DNA of 64,000 nucleotides from Synechococcus sp. A15-62. Its GTDB lineage: Bacteria > Cyanobacteriota > Cyanobacteriia > PCC-6307 > Cyanobiaceae. The first letter of the stretch is position 1; every line of letters starts with the position of its first letter. Below are positions 45,811 to 54,278 of this stretch, piece by piece. The translations under genes and the position numbers were made by a program. The notes under the pieces were generated by a model. It had not been told where the DNA came from and did not search any database. It saw only the letters and a list, made by a program, of their open reading frames with translations. The stretch spans positions 1,674,001 to 1,738,000 of the forward strand of contig NZ_CP047950.1 of the NCBI RefSeq assembly GCF_014280075.1, given 5' to 3'.

Positions 45811-48585
45811 TCAGGCGGCCCGCTCCGTTGCCGGGTTCAGCGCAGCGGAGGCCGGCACCAGATCCTCGGCTTCAGCCACGGGGAAGCGGTTGATCGCTTT
45901 CAGCGCCTGACGGGCATGGCTGCGCAATTGCTCGCTGATCGCTTCGCAGTAGGGCACCTGGGCCAGAAGGTCCACGGTGCGGCGCATGATTCGCACCACA
46001 TCACCCTCATCAAGGGAGGTATTGGCGATCAGATCGCTCCAGGACGTTCCCCGCGCCCAGGCATCCACAAGGCCCATGAGCTCGGGTTCCCACCAGGCCG
46101 GCACCACCACACCGGCGCGTTCCTGGGCCCGCAGCAGCTCGCGACGCAGACCCGAAAGATCCTGCAGCGCTTCCTCCGCTGCAGCAGGTGGCGGGAAGCC
46201 ACTCCACAGGTCGGGGCGGTTCACCTCGGTGCTGATCGCCTCGAACACCGCCGCCAGGTCGGGGGGGGAGAGGTCATCGAGATGGCCACTCATCAGCGCC
46301 AGCCCGAGCCAGAGTTCGTTGTCGCCTCGCAAGGCAGCAACGGTGCGGCCGATCTCCGTGGGATCCAGCTCATCGAGACATCCGAAGTGCTGCAGGATCT
46401 CCATCAAGGCCAGGAAGGTTTCCCAGTGGCGGTTGGCCCGCTGATGCAGCAGGTGCTGCCGTTCAGCGATCTCCAGCTCCAGATCTTCCATGCGACGGCG
46501 GTGCTTCTTCAGCTGTTTGCGATCTCCCCAGCGATGGGCCGGATGCTGCTCCTGCTCCTGCTCGAGATCCCGCACCAGCCTGGCCTGGGTCAACACCTCC
46601 CCAGCCAGGTCGTATTGCGGGGTGGTCATGTCGTGGCGCCGGGCCATGTGGGCCACGGCTAACGCCAAACCACCACTGGCCTGATCGCCATGGCGCAACT
46701 CACCGGAGCGAGACAGCTCCGGGACCTCGAGCCCGTCCACCTGCAGGCAACTGAGCTCCGCATGGATGCTCACCACAGCCTGACAGGGCAGCAGGATCCA
46801 GACGTTTTCATCGGTCAGGCAGAGCAGCAGCGGGAACTGACCGGGCCCCTTCACCTTCTCGACGATCACCGCGGGCGCAACGCGCCCCCGCAGCTGCGGT
46901 GATTTGAGGCTGACCAGGGTGCCGGTGCTGGCGAACTGCAGGGCCATCGTCAGCTCGTTGGCCAGCGTCTCCTCGGCCTGCTGCTGAAGGATGCGGAGCA
47001 AGCGCCGCTCTTCGCGGAGCCGCCCACGCATTTTTTCGTAGTCCTCAAAGTCTTCCCAGGGGATATCGCCGGCAACACCCTCCAGCTGGCTGAGTTGCAA
47101 CCGCAGCTGGGAGAGATTCTCCTCGTCCTCCACGAGGTCAAGCCCCGCCAGATAGCGGCCGAAACTGCGCTCCACCAGTTCCCTGGCCTTGGCCAGATCG
47201 TGGCGTTGCAGCAGGTTGAGAACCATGCCGTAGCTGGGGGTGAACTGGCTCACCAGGGGGTCAGCGGGACTTGTCGCCAGCTGACCTGCTTCACGCACAC
47301 CTTCGAAACGGCTTTGCACCGTCACGACGTAGCCCTGGGAGTCGAGGCCACGACGCCCGGCCCGGCCGGCCATCTGGAGGAACTCACTGCCCATCAGCGG
47401 GCGATGCCCCCGCTCGGTGCGCTTGGAGAGAGCCGCAATCACCGTGCTGCGGGCCGGCATGTTGATGCCCGCCGCCAGGGTCTCTGTGGCGAAGACCACC
47501 TTCACCAACCCCTGCTGGAAGAGCTCCTCGATCAACTCCTTCCAGGCGGGCAGAACACCGGCGTGGTGGGCCGCGATGCCCCGCAGCAGCGCATCAGCGT
47601 GAATTCCATCCCGAACGGCCTCGGGGTTGTCTTGGCTGTAAGCGGTTAGACGCTCCTTGATCCGCGCCTGCTCCTCCTGGGTCACCAGGCACTGCACCCC
47701 CAGATCCCGCACCGCCTTGTCGCAACCGCGGCGGCTGAAGATGAAATAGATGGCTGGGAGCATCTGCCGCTCCGCCATCTGAGCCACAACGAAGCTGATC
47801 GGCGGTGGCTCCGGTTGCGGCGGCCTCTGGGAACGTCCTTTGCGCTTGTGCCCCTTGGGCGCGCGCCAGACCTTGCAGTTGGGATGAAGACCCGTACCGG
47901 CTTCGTTCAGCAGTGGATGCAACCCCTTGGCACTGCAGAAACTGAACTGCAGCGGCACCGGCCGGTGGTCACTCATCACCAACGTGGTCGGACCATGCAC
48001 CTTCTCGATCCAGTCGGTCAGCTGCCCGGCATTGGCCACGGTGGCGGAGAGCGCCACCAGCTGCACCGTGGGTGGGCAGTGAATGATCGACTCCTCCCAG
48101 ACCGTGCCGCGCTGGGAGTCATTCATGTAGTGGCACTCATCGAGCACCACCGCCTCCACATCAGCCAGGGGATCGTCGTGCTCATCCACCTCGGCGTAGA
48201 GCATGTTGCGGAAGATCTCCGTGGTCATCACCACGATGGAGGCCTCGCGATTCACGCTGAGGTCACCGGTCATCAAACCCACGTTCTCCGCACCGAACTG
48301 ATCACGGAAATCGCGCAGTTTCTGATTGGAGAGAGCCTTCAGCGGTGTGGTGTAGAAAACCTTCTGGCCGTGGGCCAGGGCGCGATGAATGGCGTATTCA
48401 CCGATCAGGGTTTTGCCGGATCCTGTGGGGGCACTGACCACAACCGAATGTCCCTGATTGAGGGCATCCATGGCCTCCAGCTGGAAATCATCCAGCGGGA
48501 AGGGAAAGATTTCTGAGGGATTCAGTGGGGCACTGCAATCGACATCGGGCTCGGATCGGGGCGTGGCCGGTGTCGATTGGTTCAT
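45811..48585 (-). CDS. Ski2-type DExH RNA helicase
   Basis: A 924-residue superfamily 2 helicase of the Ski2/Mtr4 group. Motif I is VVSAPTGSGKTLIGE, motif II is DECH (VVLDECHYMND), motif III SATVAN, motif V TETLAAGINMPARST and motif VI QMAGRAGRRG. The C-terminal half has the DSHCT-like helical region (AAALRGDNELWLGLALMSG, ATDLLAQ-like end). Cyanobacterial and plastid homologues (ISE2 type) take part in RNA processing. It converges on fumC with two bases between. Confidence 0.92.
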   Translation of the reverse strand: MNQSTPATPRSEPDVDCSAPLNPSEIFPFPLDDFQLEAMDALNQGHSVVVSAPTGSGKTLIGEYAIHRALAHGQKVFYTTPLKALSNQKLRDFRDQFGAENVGLMTGDLSVNREASIVVMTTEIFRNMLYAEVDEHDDPLADVEAVVLDECHYMNDSQRGTVWEESIIHCPPTVQLVALSATVANAGQLTDWIEKVHGPTTLVMSDHRPVPLQFSFCSAKGLHPLLNEAGTGLHPNCKVWRAPKGHKRKGRSQRPPQPEPPPISFVVAQMAERQMLPAIYFIFSRRGCDKAVRDLGVQCLVTQEEQARIKERLTAYSQDNPEAVRDGIHADALLRGIAAHHAGVLPAWKELIEELFQQGLVKVVFATETLAAGINMPARSTVIAALSKRTERGHRPLMGSEFLQMAGRAGRRGLDSQGYVVTVQSRFEGVREAGQLATSPADPLVSQFTPSYGMVLNLLQRHDLAKARELVERSFGRYLAGLDLVEDEENLSQLRLQLSQLEGVAGDIPWEDFEDYEKMRGRLREERRLLRILQQQAEETLANELTMALQFASTGTLVSLKSPQLRGRVAPAVIVEKVKGPGQFPLLLCLTDENVWILLPCQAVVSIHAELSCLQVDGLEVPELSRSGELRHGDQASGGLALAVAHMARRHDMTTPQYDLAGEVLTQARLVRDLEQEQEQHPAHRWGDRKQLKKHRRRMEDLELEIAERQHLLHQRANRHWETFLALMEILQHFGCLDELDPTEIGRTVAALRGDNELWLGLALMSGHLDDLSPPDLAAVFEAISTEVNRPDLWSGFPPPAAAEEALQDLSGLRRELLRAQERAGVVVPAWWEPELMGLVDAWARGTSWSDLIANTSLDEGDVVRIMRRTVDLLAQVPYCEAISEQLRSHARQALKAINRFPVAEAEDLVPASAALNPATERAA

Positions 48586-48721
48586 CGAATGATCTTAAGG
48601 AGCCTGGCTGAGCACTCTTTTCAAACAAGCGATAAGCCACACCAATGCCATCAATCAGATCTGCCGACATCCTTTGACGGCAGCTGGTCGAATCATGAAA
48701 AATAATGCAGAGAATGCTTCG

Positions 48722-48751
48722 AGCCTTGGTGATCCCACTGGGGCTTTTTTT
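48722..48751 (+). terminator. Strong hairpin and T-run with no known gene before it
   Basis: AGCCTTGGTG and CACTGGGGCT form a ten-pair stem (three G-T wobbles) with a four-base loop, followed by seven T. On this strand the nearest known gene ends at 45808, while the helicase gene on the other strand starts at 48585. It should therefore end a short transcript begun inside 48586-48720, or belong to an unrecognised RNA. A tiny frame (48695-48805) runs across it. Confidence 0.7.
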
Positions 48752-48829
48752 GTGCCTGCCTGTGCAGAGGCGAAGGATGACAGGGGCACTCCGCCGGTGC
48801 CATGACAGAAGGAACGAACGCATCACCCT

Positions 48830-49060
48830 GTGACCACCACTCAGCTCACCAAGCCTCGGCCGGCAGAAGACACCCTGATCGATGCCCTAAAGGGCTGCCG
48901 CGACGTGAAGGAGCTGAAGGCCCTCGAACAGCGCCTGGCATCCACCACCGATGCGCCACCGCTGTTCAGCTGGATCTGCGATCTGCTCGTGGCACGACGC
49001 ATCTCCCGTGGCCTCGCCGCCCGTCTGCTGTTCGAACTCCACGACGGGGGCTCGACCTAG
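48830..49060 (+). CDS. Hypothetical small protein, 76 residues
   Basis: GTG start. The protein is helical and charged (LIDALKGCRDVKELKALEQR, then FSWICDLLVARRISRGLAARLLFELHDGG). No family is recognised. The codon usage is GC-rich like the chromosome, which supports it being a native gene of marine Synechococcus. Confidence 0.55.
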   Translation: MTTTQLTKPRPAEDTLIDALKGCRDVKELKALEQRLASTTDAPPLFSWICDLLVARRISRGLAARLLFELHDGGST

Positions 49061-49488
49061 GGCGACCGACTAAGGCGAGCGACGCCTCCAGACGGCGGCG
49101 AGGACAGAGATGAGCACCTTGGATGTGACCGGATCAGTGCGGGACATCTGGGAGTGCTTGAACAACCAAAACTCGGTCGATCAGCTCCAACAGCTTTGGC
49201 TCACCAGCAGCATCGAGAAATATGGAGGGTCGCCAACCATCAAGGCTTACTGCCTTGATGGGCCTGCCTCGACCTGTTGCTCGCCGACAAGCTGAAGGCT
49301 TTCGTCCCGGTGTGGTGCCGCTCCACCGGCAATCGCTTCATGGATCCCCACCATCGACCAGGAGACCTGGGAACCAGACTGGATGCATGGAACAGGTGTC
49401 GCCAAAAGTCACCCCATGGAAATGAGCCTGGCGTCGATGCAGCAGGCCATGCACCTCAGGCCGAGGTCTCAGCTAGTTGGCCGATACG
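49061..49488. other. Low-coding region with a possible broken gene and a hairpin
   Basis: An open frame at 49110-49295 (MSTLDVTGSVRDIWECLNNQ) ends soon after a perfect nine-pair hairpin (49238-49260). A different frame then continues with LLADKLKAFVPVWCRSTGNR up to about 49546. The two parts together look like one gene broken by a frameshift, but I recognise no family and either may be chance. Confidence 0.35.
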
Positions 49489-49599
49489 TCAGACGATCTC
49501 TTTACGGCCAGACTTGATCTTCTCTTTGGCCGTCATGAGGCCGTAGACGAGCAAGCCGAGAAGAGCAATGTTCACGCCGATGAAGAACATCATGTCCAT
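49489..49599 (-). CDS. 36-residue single-span membrane protein
   Basis: ATG at 49599 to TGA at 49489 gives MDMMFFIGVNIALLGLLVYG as an N-terminal membrane span, then a basic tail (KEKIKSGRKEIV). The clean hydrophobic-then-charged layout is like the very small proteins attached to photosynthetic or respiratory membrane complexes, though no named family fits. The ribosome binding site is weak. Confidence 0.5.
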   Translation of the reverse strand: MDMMFFIGVNIALLGLLVYGLMTAKEKIKSGRKEIV

Positions 49600-49764
49600 G
49601 GTCTTGTGGCGACTTGGCCAGTAATAGACGGGAAACGCAAGCCGGCCTACCCGTCAGAGGACTCATTAATCGTGAGGGGAGCAGGCAGCGGGTGCCTCAA
49701 CTGGAAAGCAATGCACCGCATGGGTAGCGGCGAAACGGTAGCGGTATGAAGGAGCGAGCCACTC

Positions 49765-49950
49765 TTAATCGGATGCGCTCAAGACACGATCCAGCCAGCG
49801 AGTCAGGTTCTTAAAAGACGGGCCTTTACGAGTGGTCTTGGCCTTGGGAACGCACATTGCGTGAACAGCTGAGCCAGCCGCGAACTTCGCAGCAACTTCA
49901 GATAGTTCGATTGTCTTGCCGCACACGCGGCAAGGGAGCTTTTTGACCAA
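49765..49950 (-). CDS. Hypothetical zinc-ribbon-like protein, 61 residues
   Basis: Begins MVKKLPCRVCGKTIELSEVA with a CxxC and a further Cys in HAMCVPKAKTTRKG, which could bind a metal with the nearby His. The C-terminal half is basic and amphipathic (SFKNLTRWLDRVLSASD). No family recognised. Confidence 0.5.
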   Translation of the reverse strand: MVKKLPCRVCGKTIELSEVAAKFAAGSAVHAMCVPKAKTTRKGPSFKNLTRWLDRVLSASD

Positions 49951-50085
49951 GCGGGGATGCCTTTAACCCTGTTGTTAGTGGTAGCCCTACAACGCGCGAA
50001 AAAGCCAGTTGTCGATACAGGCGTCACCAATTGGGTGAGCACTGACCTGGTGACTCAGATCGTCCCCAGGGTTTCAACCTTGACC

Positions 50086-50187
50086 TCAGCCTTTTGCCGG
50101 CTGCGCCAGCCTGTAAAGGTTCAGGGCTACGAGAGCCACGCCGAAGCTGCAAAAGAAAGCGATCAGGTCTTGGCTGGTGATGGACAT
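50086..50187 (-). CDS. 33-residue single-span membrane protein
   Basis: ATG at 50187 to TGA at 50086. Residues 7-26 (DLIAFFCSFGVALVALNLYR) form one span, followed by a short RLAQPAKG tail. Size and layout resemble small subunits of thylakoid complexes, but no specific match is recognised. The frame is overlapped by longer open frames on both strands that look non-coding. Confidence 0.45.
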   Translation of the reverse strand: MSITSQDLIAFFCSFGVALVALNLYRLAQPAKG

Positions 50188-50243
50188 AGGAACCCGAAAA
50201 CGAGACCAATAAGAAATGTAACGAATGCTTGTAGTGTGACGGC

Positions 50244-50444
50244 ATGAGTCGAATCAAAAAATCACTAGCGATCCCTGCTTCCTTGGGTGACAGCGTGATC
50301 ATCGCTGTCATCGCCTTGGTTGTACTCAATAGCGTCTCCAACGCTGGCGACTGCTCCCGCAGCAAATCAGCTGTAGCAACTTCGCTGGAGGCTCATCAGA
50401 AAGCTGACAAAAAACTGAAGTCGAGGCCTGACGATGTCTATTGA
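50244..50444 (+). CDS. Hypothetical membrane-anchored protein, 66 residues
   Basis: One N-terminal span (LGDSVIIAVIALVVLNSVSN) is followed by a charged region with GDCSRSKSAV and KADKKLKSRPDDVY. It overlaps the next gene by eleven bases, so the two are probably co-translated. Function unknown. Confidence 0.5.
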   Translation: MSRIKKSLAIPASLGDSVIIAVIALVVLNSVSNAGDCSRSKSAVATSLEAHQKADKKLKSRPDDVY

Positions 50445-50631
50445 TGCCCGATGCAAGGAACAGCAATCAGCCGCTGATCGCCTGTTCATGGACTTCAAAT
50501 ACACCCGCCCTGGATCGAAAGAGCAGTTACAGGCCCTAGCCACACTGAGCTTTCTCATAGGGATGTGGGCCGATTTCCTCACTGCAGAGGAGAAGAGAAT
50601 GGATCAAGCCATAGCCCTAGAAGGCCGTTGA
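50434..50631 (+). CDS. Hypothetical small protein, 65 residues
   Basis: Starts inside the end of the preceding gene. Predicted mostly helical: MSIDARCKEQQSAADRLFMD, then LATLSFLIGMWADFLTAEEK. No family recognised. A hairpin at 50650-50665 follows. Confidence 0.5.
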   Translation: MSIDARCKEQQSAADRLFMDFKYTRPGSKEQLQALATLSFLIGMWADFLTAEEKRMDQAIALEGR

Positions 50632-50649
50632 GCAGCAACGAAGGGAAAT

Positions 50650-50665
50650 CCCCGCTCGCGCGGGG
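50650..50665. repeat. GC-rich hairpin between convergent small genes
   Basis: CCCCGC-TCGC-GCGGGG is a perfect six-pair stem between the plus-strand 65-residue gene and the minus-strand 54-residue gene. It may stop transcription from either side, although no strong T run follows. Confidence 0.45.
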
Positions 50666-50681
50666 GCCTTGGATCGTTAAC

Positions 50682-50846
50682 TCAGGCAACAGAGATGCTG
50701 TGAGGTGCAGCGGGATAGCTCGTCGGCATTGGATCTGCCTTTCCTTCGGCCATCGCTTTAGCGCGTCGGTACATCTGGCTGTTGGTAGCCCCTTGAACTT
50801 CCATGACGGCTGCAACAACTGCCCAGTTCTTGGTTTCGGAGGTCAT
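50682..50846 (-). CDS. Hypothetical small protein, 54 residues
   Basis: ATG at 50846 to TGA at 50682. The sequence begins MTSETKNWAVVAAVMEVQGA, then NSQMYRRAKAMAEGKADPMP, and ends SISVA. It is compact with balanced composition and looks like a conserved small gene, though no family name is known to me. Confidence 0.5.
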   Translation of the reverse strand: MTSETKNWAVVAAVMEVQGATNSQMYRRAKAMAEGKADPMPTSYPAAPHSISVA

Positions 50847-51026
50847 TGACTTCAGAAAATTTCAACCCATGAACCATCGCGGAATTGTTCCTTGTGCCGT
50901 GACGGAGGCATCCGCACCGCAGACCGCTCGCAGAAAGAGAAAGCGTTAGCTACAGCGCACCTGTATCAGGCCCTACGTCAAGCAATGTTGAGTATCTGTA
51001 ATAATTCCTGAAGACGCCTCTACTCA

Positions 51027-51215
51027 GTGCGCGAGGAAATAGTTGCGAGCCTCCACCTTGATTTGCGGTCTCTCAAGCTCGAATACAAGACGACTTGCGA
51101 TGCGTTGAGAAATTGGCCTGGCGGACCTGCAGAGGAGCAAGAGTTTCTTGAGTACAAAAAACAAGAGCTTTTTCGAGCCTTGCTTGAGCACACCTTCCAT
51201 GACGATCCTGTCTGA
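51027..51215 (+). CDS. Hypothetical small protein, 62 residues
   Basis: Starts at GTG within a GTGCGCGAGGAA context. The product is acidic and helical (SLHLDLRSLKLEYKTTCDAL, then EYKKQELFRALLEHTFHDDP). No family recognised. The 249 bases to the next gene hold nothing I can support. Confidence 0.4.
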   Translation: MREEIVASLHLDLRSLKLEYKTTCDALRNWPGGPAEEQEFLEYKKQELFRALLEHTFHDDPV

Positions 51216-51464
51216 TCATTTGCCAAATGCTCAGCAGCTGTAAGCCTTGGGCACCTACCTGGCAGAGGGAGGTGAGGTGGGCAGATGAAGCGTGTTAGCC
51301 AGCGAGTCTCACCTGGTGATCATGTCTTTGGAAGTAACGGGTTTTTATGAATCGCGGCCGTCCTTCCGGGGATTTTATGAAGGCGTATCAGGCAGTTAAC
51401 TGACAACTAGTCGCAATCTGGTTGCAATCACCGCCGGTAGCGAAATAAACACTTACCTGTCAGA

Positions 51465-52397
51465 TCATCTGCAATTACTGCAAGGTTGGCGCCTCCACAC
51501 GGCGGCAAGGGCGCTGCCGATCAGGCAGTGAATCACCGCAGAGATGGCACCCGGCAACGCCGTAAGGGGATTGGCGAACCCGCCACTGCGGGCGAGCACC
51601 ACGGCCAGTCCTGAGTTCTGCATGCCCACCTCGATGCTGATGGTGCGCTGGGCCTGCACGCTCTGCCCCGCCAGCCGGGAAATCAGCCAGCCGAGAAGGA
51701 AGCCGCCGCCATGCAGCAGCAGGCAAGCCAGGATCAGCACGGCCCCCTGCTGAAGCAGCACAGCCCTCTGACTGCCCACGATGCTGGAGACGATCATCAC
51801 GATGGCCATCACTGCCAGGGGAGGCATCACCGGCTCAATCCGCTGGGCCACACCGGGCAGGCCACGCTTGAGCAGCACCCCAATAGTGACGGGCAGCAAC
51901 ACCACCTGAAGCACGGCCAGGAACAGGGCCCAACCGTCCACCGGCACGTACTGGCTGGCCAACACCTGGGTGAGACGGGGGGTTAACACCACCGCCGTCA
52001 GGGTGCTGATCGTGGTCATGACCACCGAAAGCGCCACATCGCCACGGCCGATCAGAGCCACCACATTGCTGGCGGTCCCCCCTGGGCAGCAGCCGACCAG
52101 AATCAAGCCCACTGCAAGCGGGGCAGGCAGGTGCAGAGCCGCCGCGATCCCAGCGGCAAGGGCCGGCATCACCAGGAACTGCAGCAGCACCCCCAGCAAC
52201 ACAGCGCGGGGGCGACGACCCACCCGCACGAAATCAGCGGGTGTCAGCCCGACGCCCATGCCGAGCATGATCACGCCGAGTCCAAGGGCGATCAGTGGCC
52301 CCTTGAACCAGATGAACAGCGGAGGATGGAGCAATGCCAGCAAAGCTCCCAGCAACGTCCAAAGCGGAAACAGCAGCGTGAAACGCTCCCAGGTCAT
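51465..52397 (-). CDS. BASS-family sodium-coupled transporter
   Basis: A 310-residue protein with about nine or ten spans of the bile acid:sodium symporter family. Signatures are LGLGVIMLGMGVGLTPADF, the crossover segment GLILVGCCPGGTASNVVALI and IEVGMQNSGLAVVLARSGG. Plant and cyanobacterial members move pyruvate, 2-oxo acids or similar anions with sodium. The frame extends 61 codons upstream into bioF, but MTWERFTLLFPLW at 52397 is the natural start. It diverges from bioF by 55 bases. Confidence 0.87.
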   Translation of the reverse strand: MTWERFTLLFPLWTLLGALLALLHPPLFIWFKGPLIALGLGVIMLGMGVGLTPADFVRVGRRPRAVLLGVLLQFLVMPALAAGIAAALHLPAPLAVGLILVGCCPGGTASNVVALIGRGDVALSVVMTTISTLTAVVLTPRLTQVLASQYVPVDGWALFLAVLQVVLLPVTIGVLLKRGLPGVAQRIEPVMPPLAVMAIVMIVSSIVGSQRAVLLQQGAVLILACLLLHGGGFLLGWLISRLAGQSVQAQRTISIEVGMQNSGLAVVLARSGGFANPLTALPGAISAVIHCLIGSALAAVWRRQPCSNCR

Positions 52398-52452
52398 GAC
52401 GATCAGAGGATTGAGGCCATCCTCGATCAGGGGGGGGTTCCAGACTGTTGTG

Positions 52453-53592
52453 ATGCTGGACCACGCTTCTCCCATCCCTCCAGCCCGCCGACGCCGCCTG
52501 CGGAGCTTGAATTCCGGCCAAGAGCCCTGGCAGCTGCAGGATCCCGCCGGAGCCGGCCAGCTCGTTGATCTGGCGAGCAACGACTACCTCGGGCTCAGCC
52601 GCCATCCCGACGTGATCGCAGGGGCAACGCAGGCCATGGCCTCCGATGGCGTCGGTGCCGGTGGATCTCGCCTGATCACCGGAACCCGACCACGCCATCT
52701 GGAGTTGGAGGCAGCCCTCGCCACCTGGTTGAACCGAGACCGGGTGCTGCTGTTCCCCAGCGGATTTCAAGCCAACATCGCTGCCTTAACGGCCCTGAGT
52801 GACAGGCACACCACGGTGTTGGTGGACCGGCTGATCCACCACTCGCTGCTGGCGGGCATTCGCACCAGTGGAGCGAGGCTGCAACGCTTTGCCCACAACG
52901 ATCTTGAAGATCTCGGTCAGCGGCTGCAGCGGCTCAAGGACGCCAGGACCCCTTCTCTGGTGGTGACCGAAAGCCTGTTCAGCATGGAGGGCACCAGCCC
53001 TGATCTGCAGGGCATGGCTGAACTTTGTGCCCACCACGGTGCACAACTGCTGGTGGACGAAGCCCATGGCCTGGGGGTGCTGGGGCCTGGCGGCCGCGGG
53101 CTTTGCCATGGACTCCAACGGCCTGTGACCTTGGTGTGCGGCACCTTCGGCAAGGCCTTCGGCAGCGGAGGTGCGTTTCTGGCTGGGGACCACACCACGA
53201 TGGAGCGGCTGCTGCAAACCAGTGGGGCCTTCCGCTACACCACGGCCCTGGCCCCACCGCTGGTGGCAGGAGCCCAGGCGGCCCTGCGCTTGATCCAAGC
53301 CCACCCCAAATGGGGAAGCGAGCTGCGCCAGCGCTCAGAACATTGGAGGACGGCGCTGGCGAAACAGGGCTGGCCGAAACCAGCAGGGCATGGCCCCGTG
53401 CTCCCCCTCTTGGTCGGGGACGACCAGGACGCGCTCGACCTCCAGCAAAAGCTGGAGCAAGCGGGGCTGCTGTCGGTGGCGATCCGGCCGCCCACCGTGC
53501 CGGAGGGAACTGCCCGCCTGCGCCTGGTGCTGCGGCGGGACCTGCCGGAGGGCACATTGGAGCAACTGCTCGCAGCCCTCGGCTCTCGATGA
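52453..53592 (+). CDS. bioF: 8-amino-7-oxononanoate synthase
   Basis: A 379-residue PLP enzyme joining pimeloyl-ACP and alanine in biotin synthesis. LVDLASNDYLGLSRHPDVI, GAGGSRLITGTRPRHLELE, LVDEAHGLGVLGPGGRG and TLVCGTFGKAFGSGGAFLAG with the PLP lysine are typical. ATG at 52453 is chosen; the open frame runs further upstream only because of base composition. It overlaps the next gene as ATGA. Confidence 0.95.
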   Translation: MLDHASPIPPARRRRLRSLNSGQEPWQLQDPAGAGQLVDLASNDYLGLSRHPDVIAGATQAMASDGVGAGGSRLITGTRPRHLELEAALATWLNRDRVLLFPSGFQANIAALTALSDRHTTVLVDRLIHHSLLAGIRTSGARLQRFAHNDLEDLGQRLQRLKDARTPSLVVTESLFSMEGTSPDLQGMAELCAHHGAQLLVDEAHGLGVLGPGGRGLCHGLQRPVTLVCGTFGKAFGSGGAFLAGDHTTMERLLQTSGAFRYTTALAPPLVAGAQAALRLIQAHPKWGSELRQRSEHWRTALAKQGWPKPAGHGPVLPLLVGDDQDALDLQQKLEQAGLLSVAIRPPTVPEGTARLRLVLRRDLPEGTLEQLLAALGSR

Positions 53593-54278
53593 TGCAGGTC
53601 CTGGCGATGCATGGTTGGGCTGGCCAGGCCGGCACCTGGTCCCACTGGCGTCAACGCTTTGAAGACGAGGGAGCAGAATGGTCCAGCGCAGACCGGGGCT
53701 ACAGCGGCGGTGAAGCCGTTGCTCCGGCATGGCCCCCCGGCTCAGGACGCAACCTGTTGATCGCCCACTCGCTGGGGCTGCACCTGCTCCCTGCAGCTGT
53801 TCTGGCGCAGGCCGATGCGGTGGTGCTGCTGGGCAGCTTCAGCGCCTTTGTGCCCCACGGGCGCGCAGGACGCGCGGTGGCGGCGGCTCTGAAGGGGATG
53901 CTGGCGGCCCTGGGCACCGACCAGGAACTGACGATGCTGGAACACTTCCTCGAGAAGGCCGCTTCACCCCATGCCCGCAGCGCCCTGCCCCCAGCCCCCC
54001 TGCTGCAGGGTTTGACGAGCCTGGGGCGCCAGCGGCTGCAGCAGGATCTGGAGCTTCTGGCGCGCTGCAAGAGCCTGCCAACGGGCTGGCCTGAAGCGGT
54101 GCCTGTGCTGGTGGTGCAGGGCGAACGGGACGCTGTGGTGCACGCCGCGTCAGCGCAGCAGCTGATCGATGACCTTGGAACGCAGCCGCTGACCCTGCAT
54201 CGGGATCCGAATTGGGGCCACGCACTGATCACACCAACGGTGCTCTCGGTGGTGCAGCAATGGCTGGGGGCCCTGTGA
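53589..54278 (+). CDS. bioK: Pimeloyl-ACP methyl ester esterase, BioK type
   Basis: A 229-residue alpha/beta hydrolase between bioF and bioC. HGWAGQAGTWSHW supplies the oxyanion region, the nucleophile is Ser in LLIAHSLGLHLLP, the acid is in VVQGERDAVVHA and the His in NWGHALIT. Its place in the operon means it should remove the methyl group that BioC adds, ending pimelate assembly, as BioH does in E. coli. Marine Synechococcus are known to use a distinct non-BioH esterase called BioK; the name here rests on context and that recollection. Confidence 0.75.
   Translation: MMQVLAMHGWAGQAGTWSHWRQRFEDEGAEWSSADRGYSGGEAVAPAWPPGSGRNLLIAHSLGLHLLPAAVLAQADAVVLLGSFSAFVPHGRAGRAVAAALKGMLAALGTDQELTMLEHFLEKAASPHARSALPPAPLLQGLTSLGRQRLQQDLELLARCKSLPTGWPEAVPVLVVQGERDAVVHAASAQQLIDDLGTQPLTLHRDPNWGHALITPTVLSVVQQWLGAL

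Noticed and set aside
48695-48805. 36-codon frame beginning MKNNAENASS
   Set aside because: It runs straight through a strong terminator hairpin, so coding is doubtful; mentioned only with the possible RNA.
49238-49260. Nine-pair hairpin considered as terminator
   Set aside because: No T run follows on either strand and it lies inside a possible coding frame.
50869-50949. 26-codon frame ending in RRKRKR
   Set aside because: Too short, no conserved feature and no ribosome binding site.
53025-53588. Upstream extension of the bioK frame into bioF
   Set aside because: It is the shifted frame of bioF with low-complexity residues; the ATGA overlap at 53589 gives a proper start.
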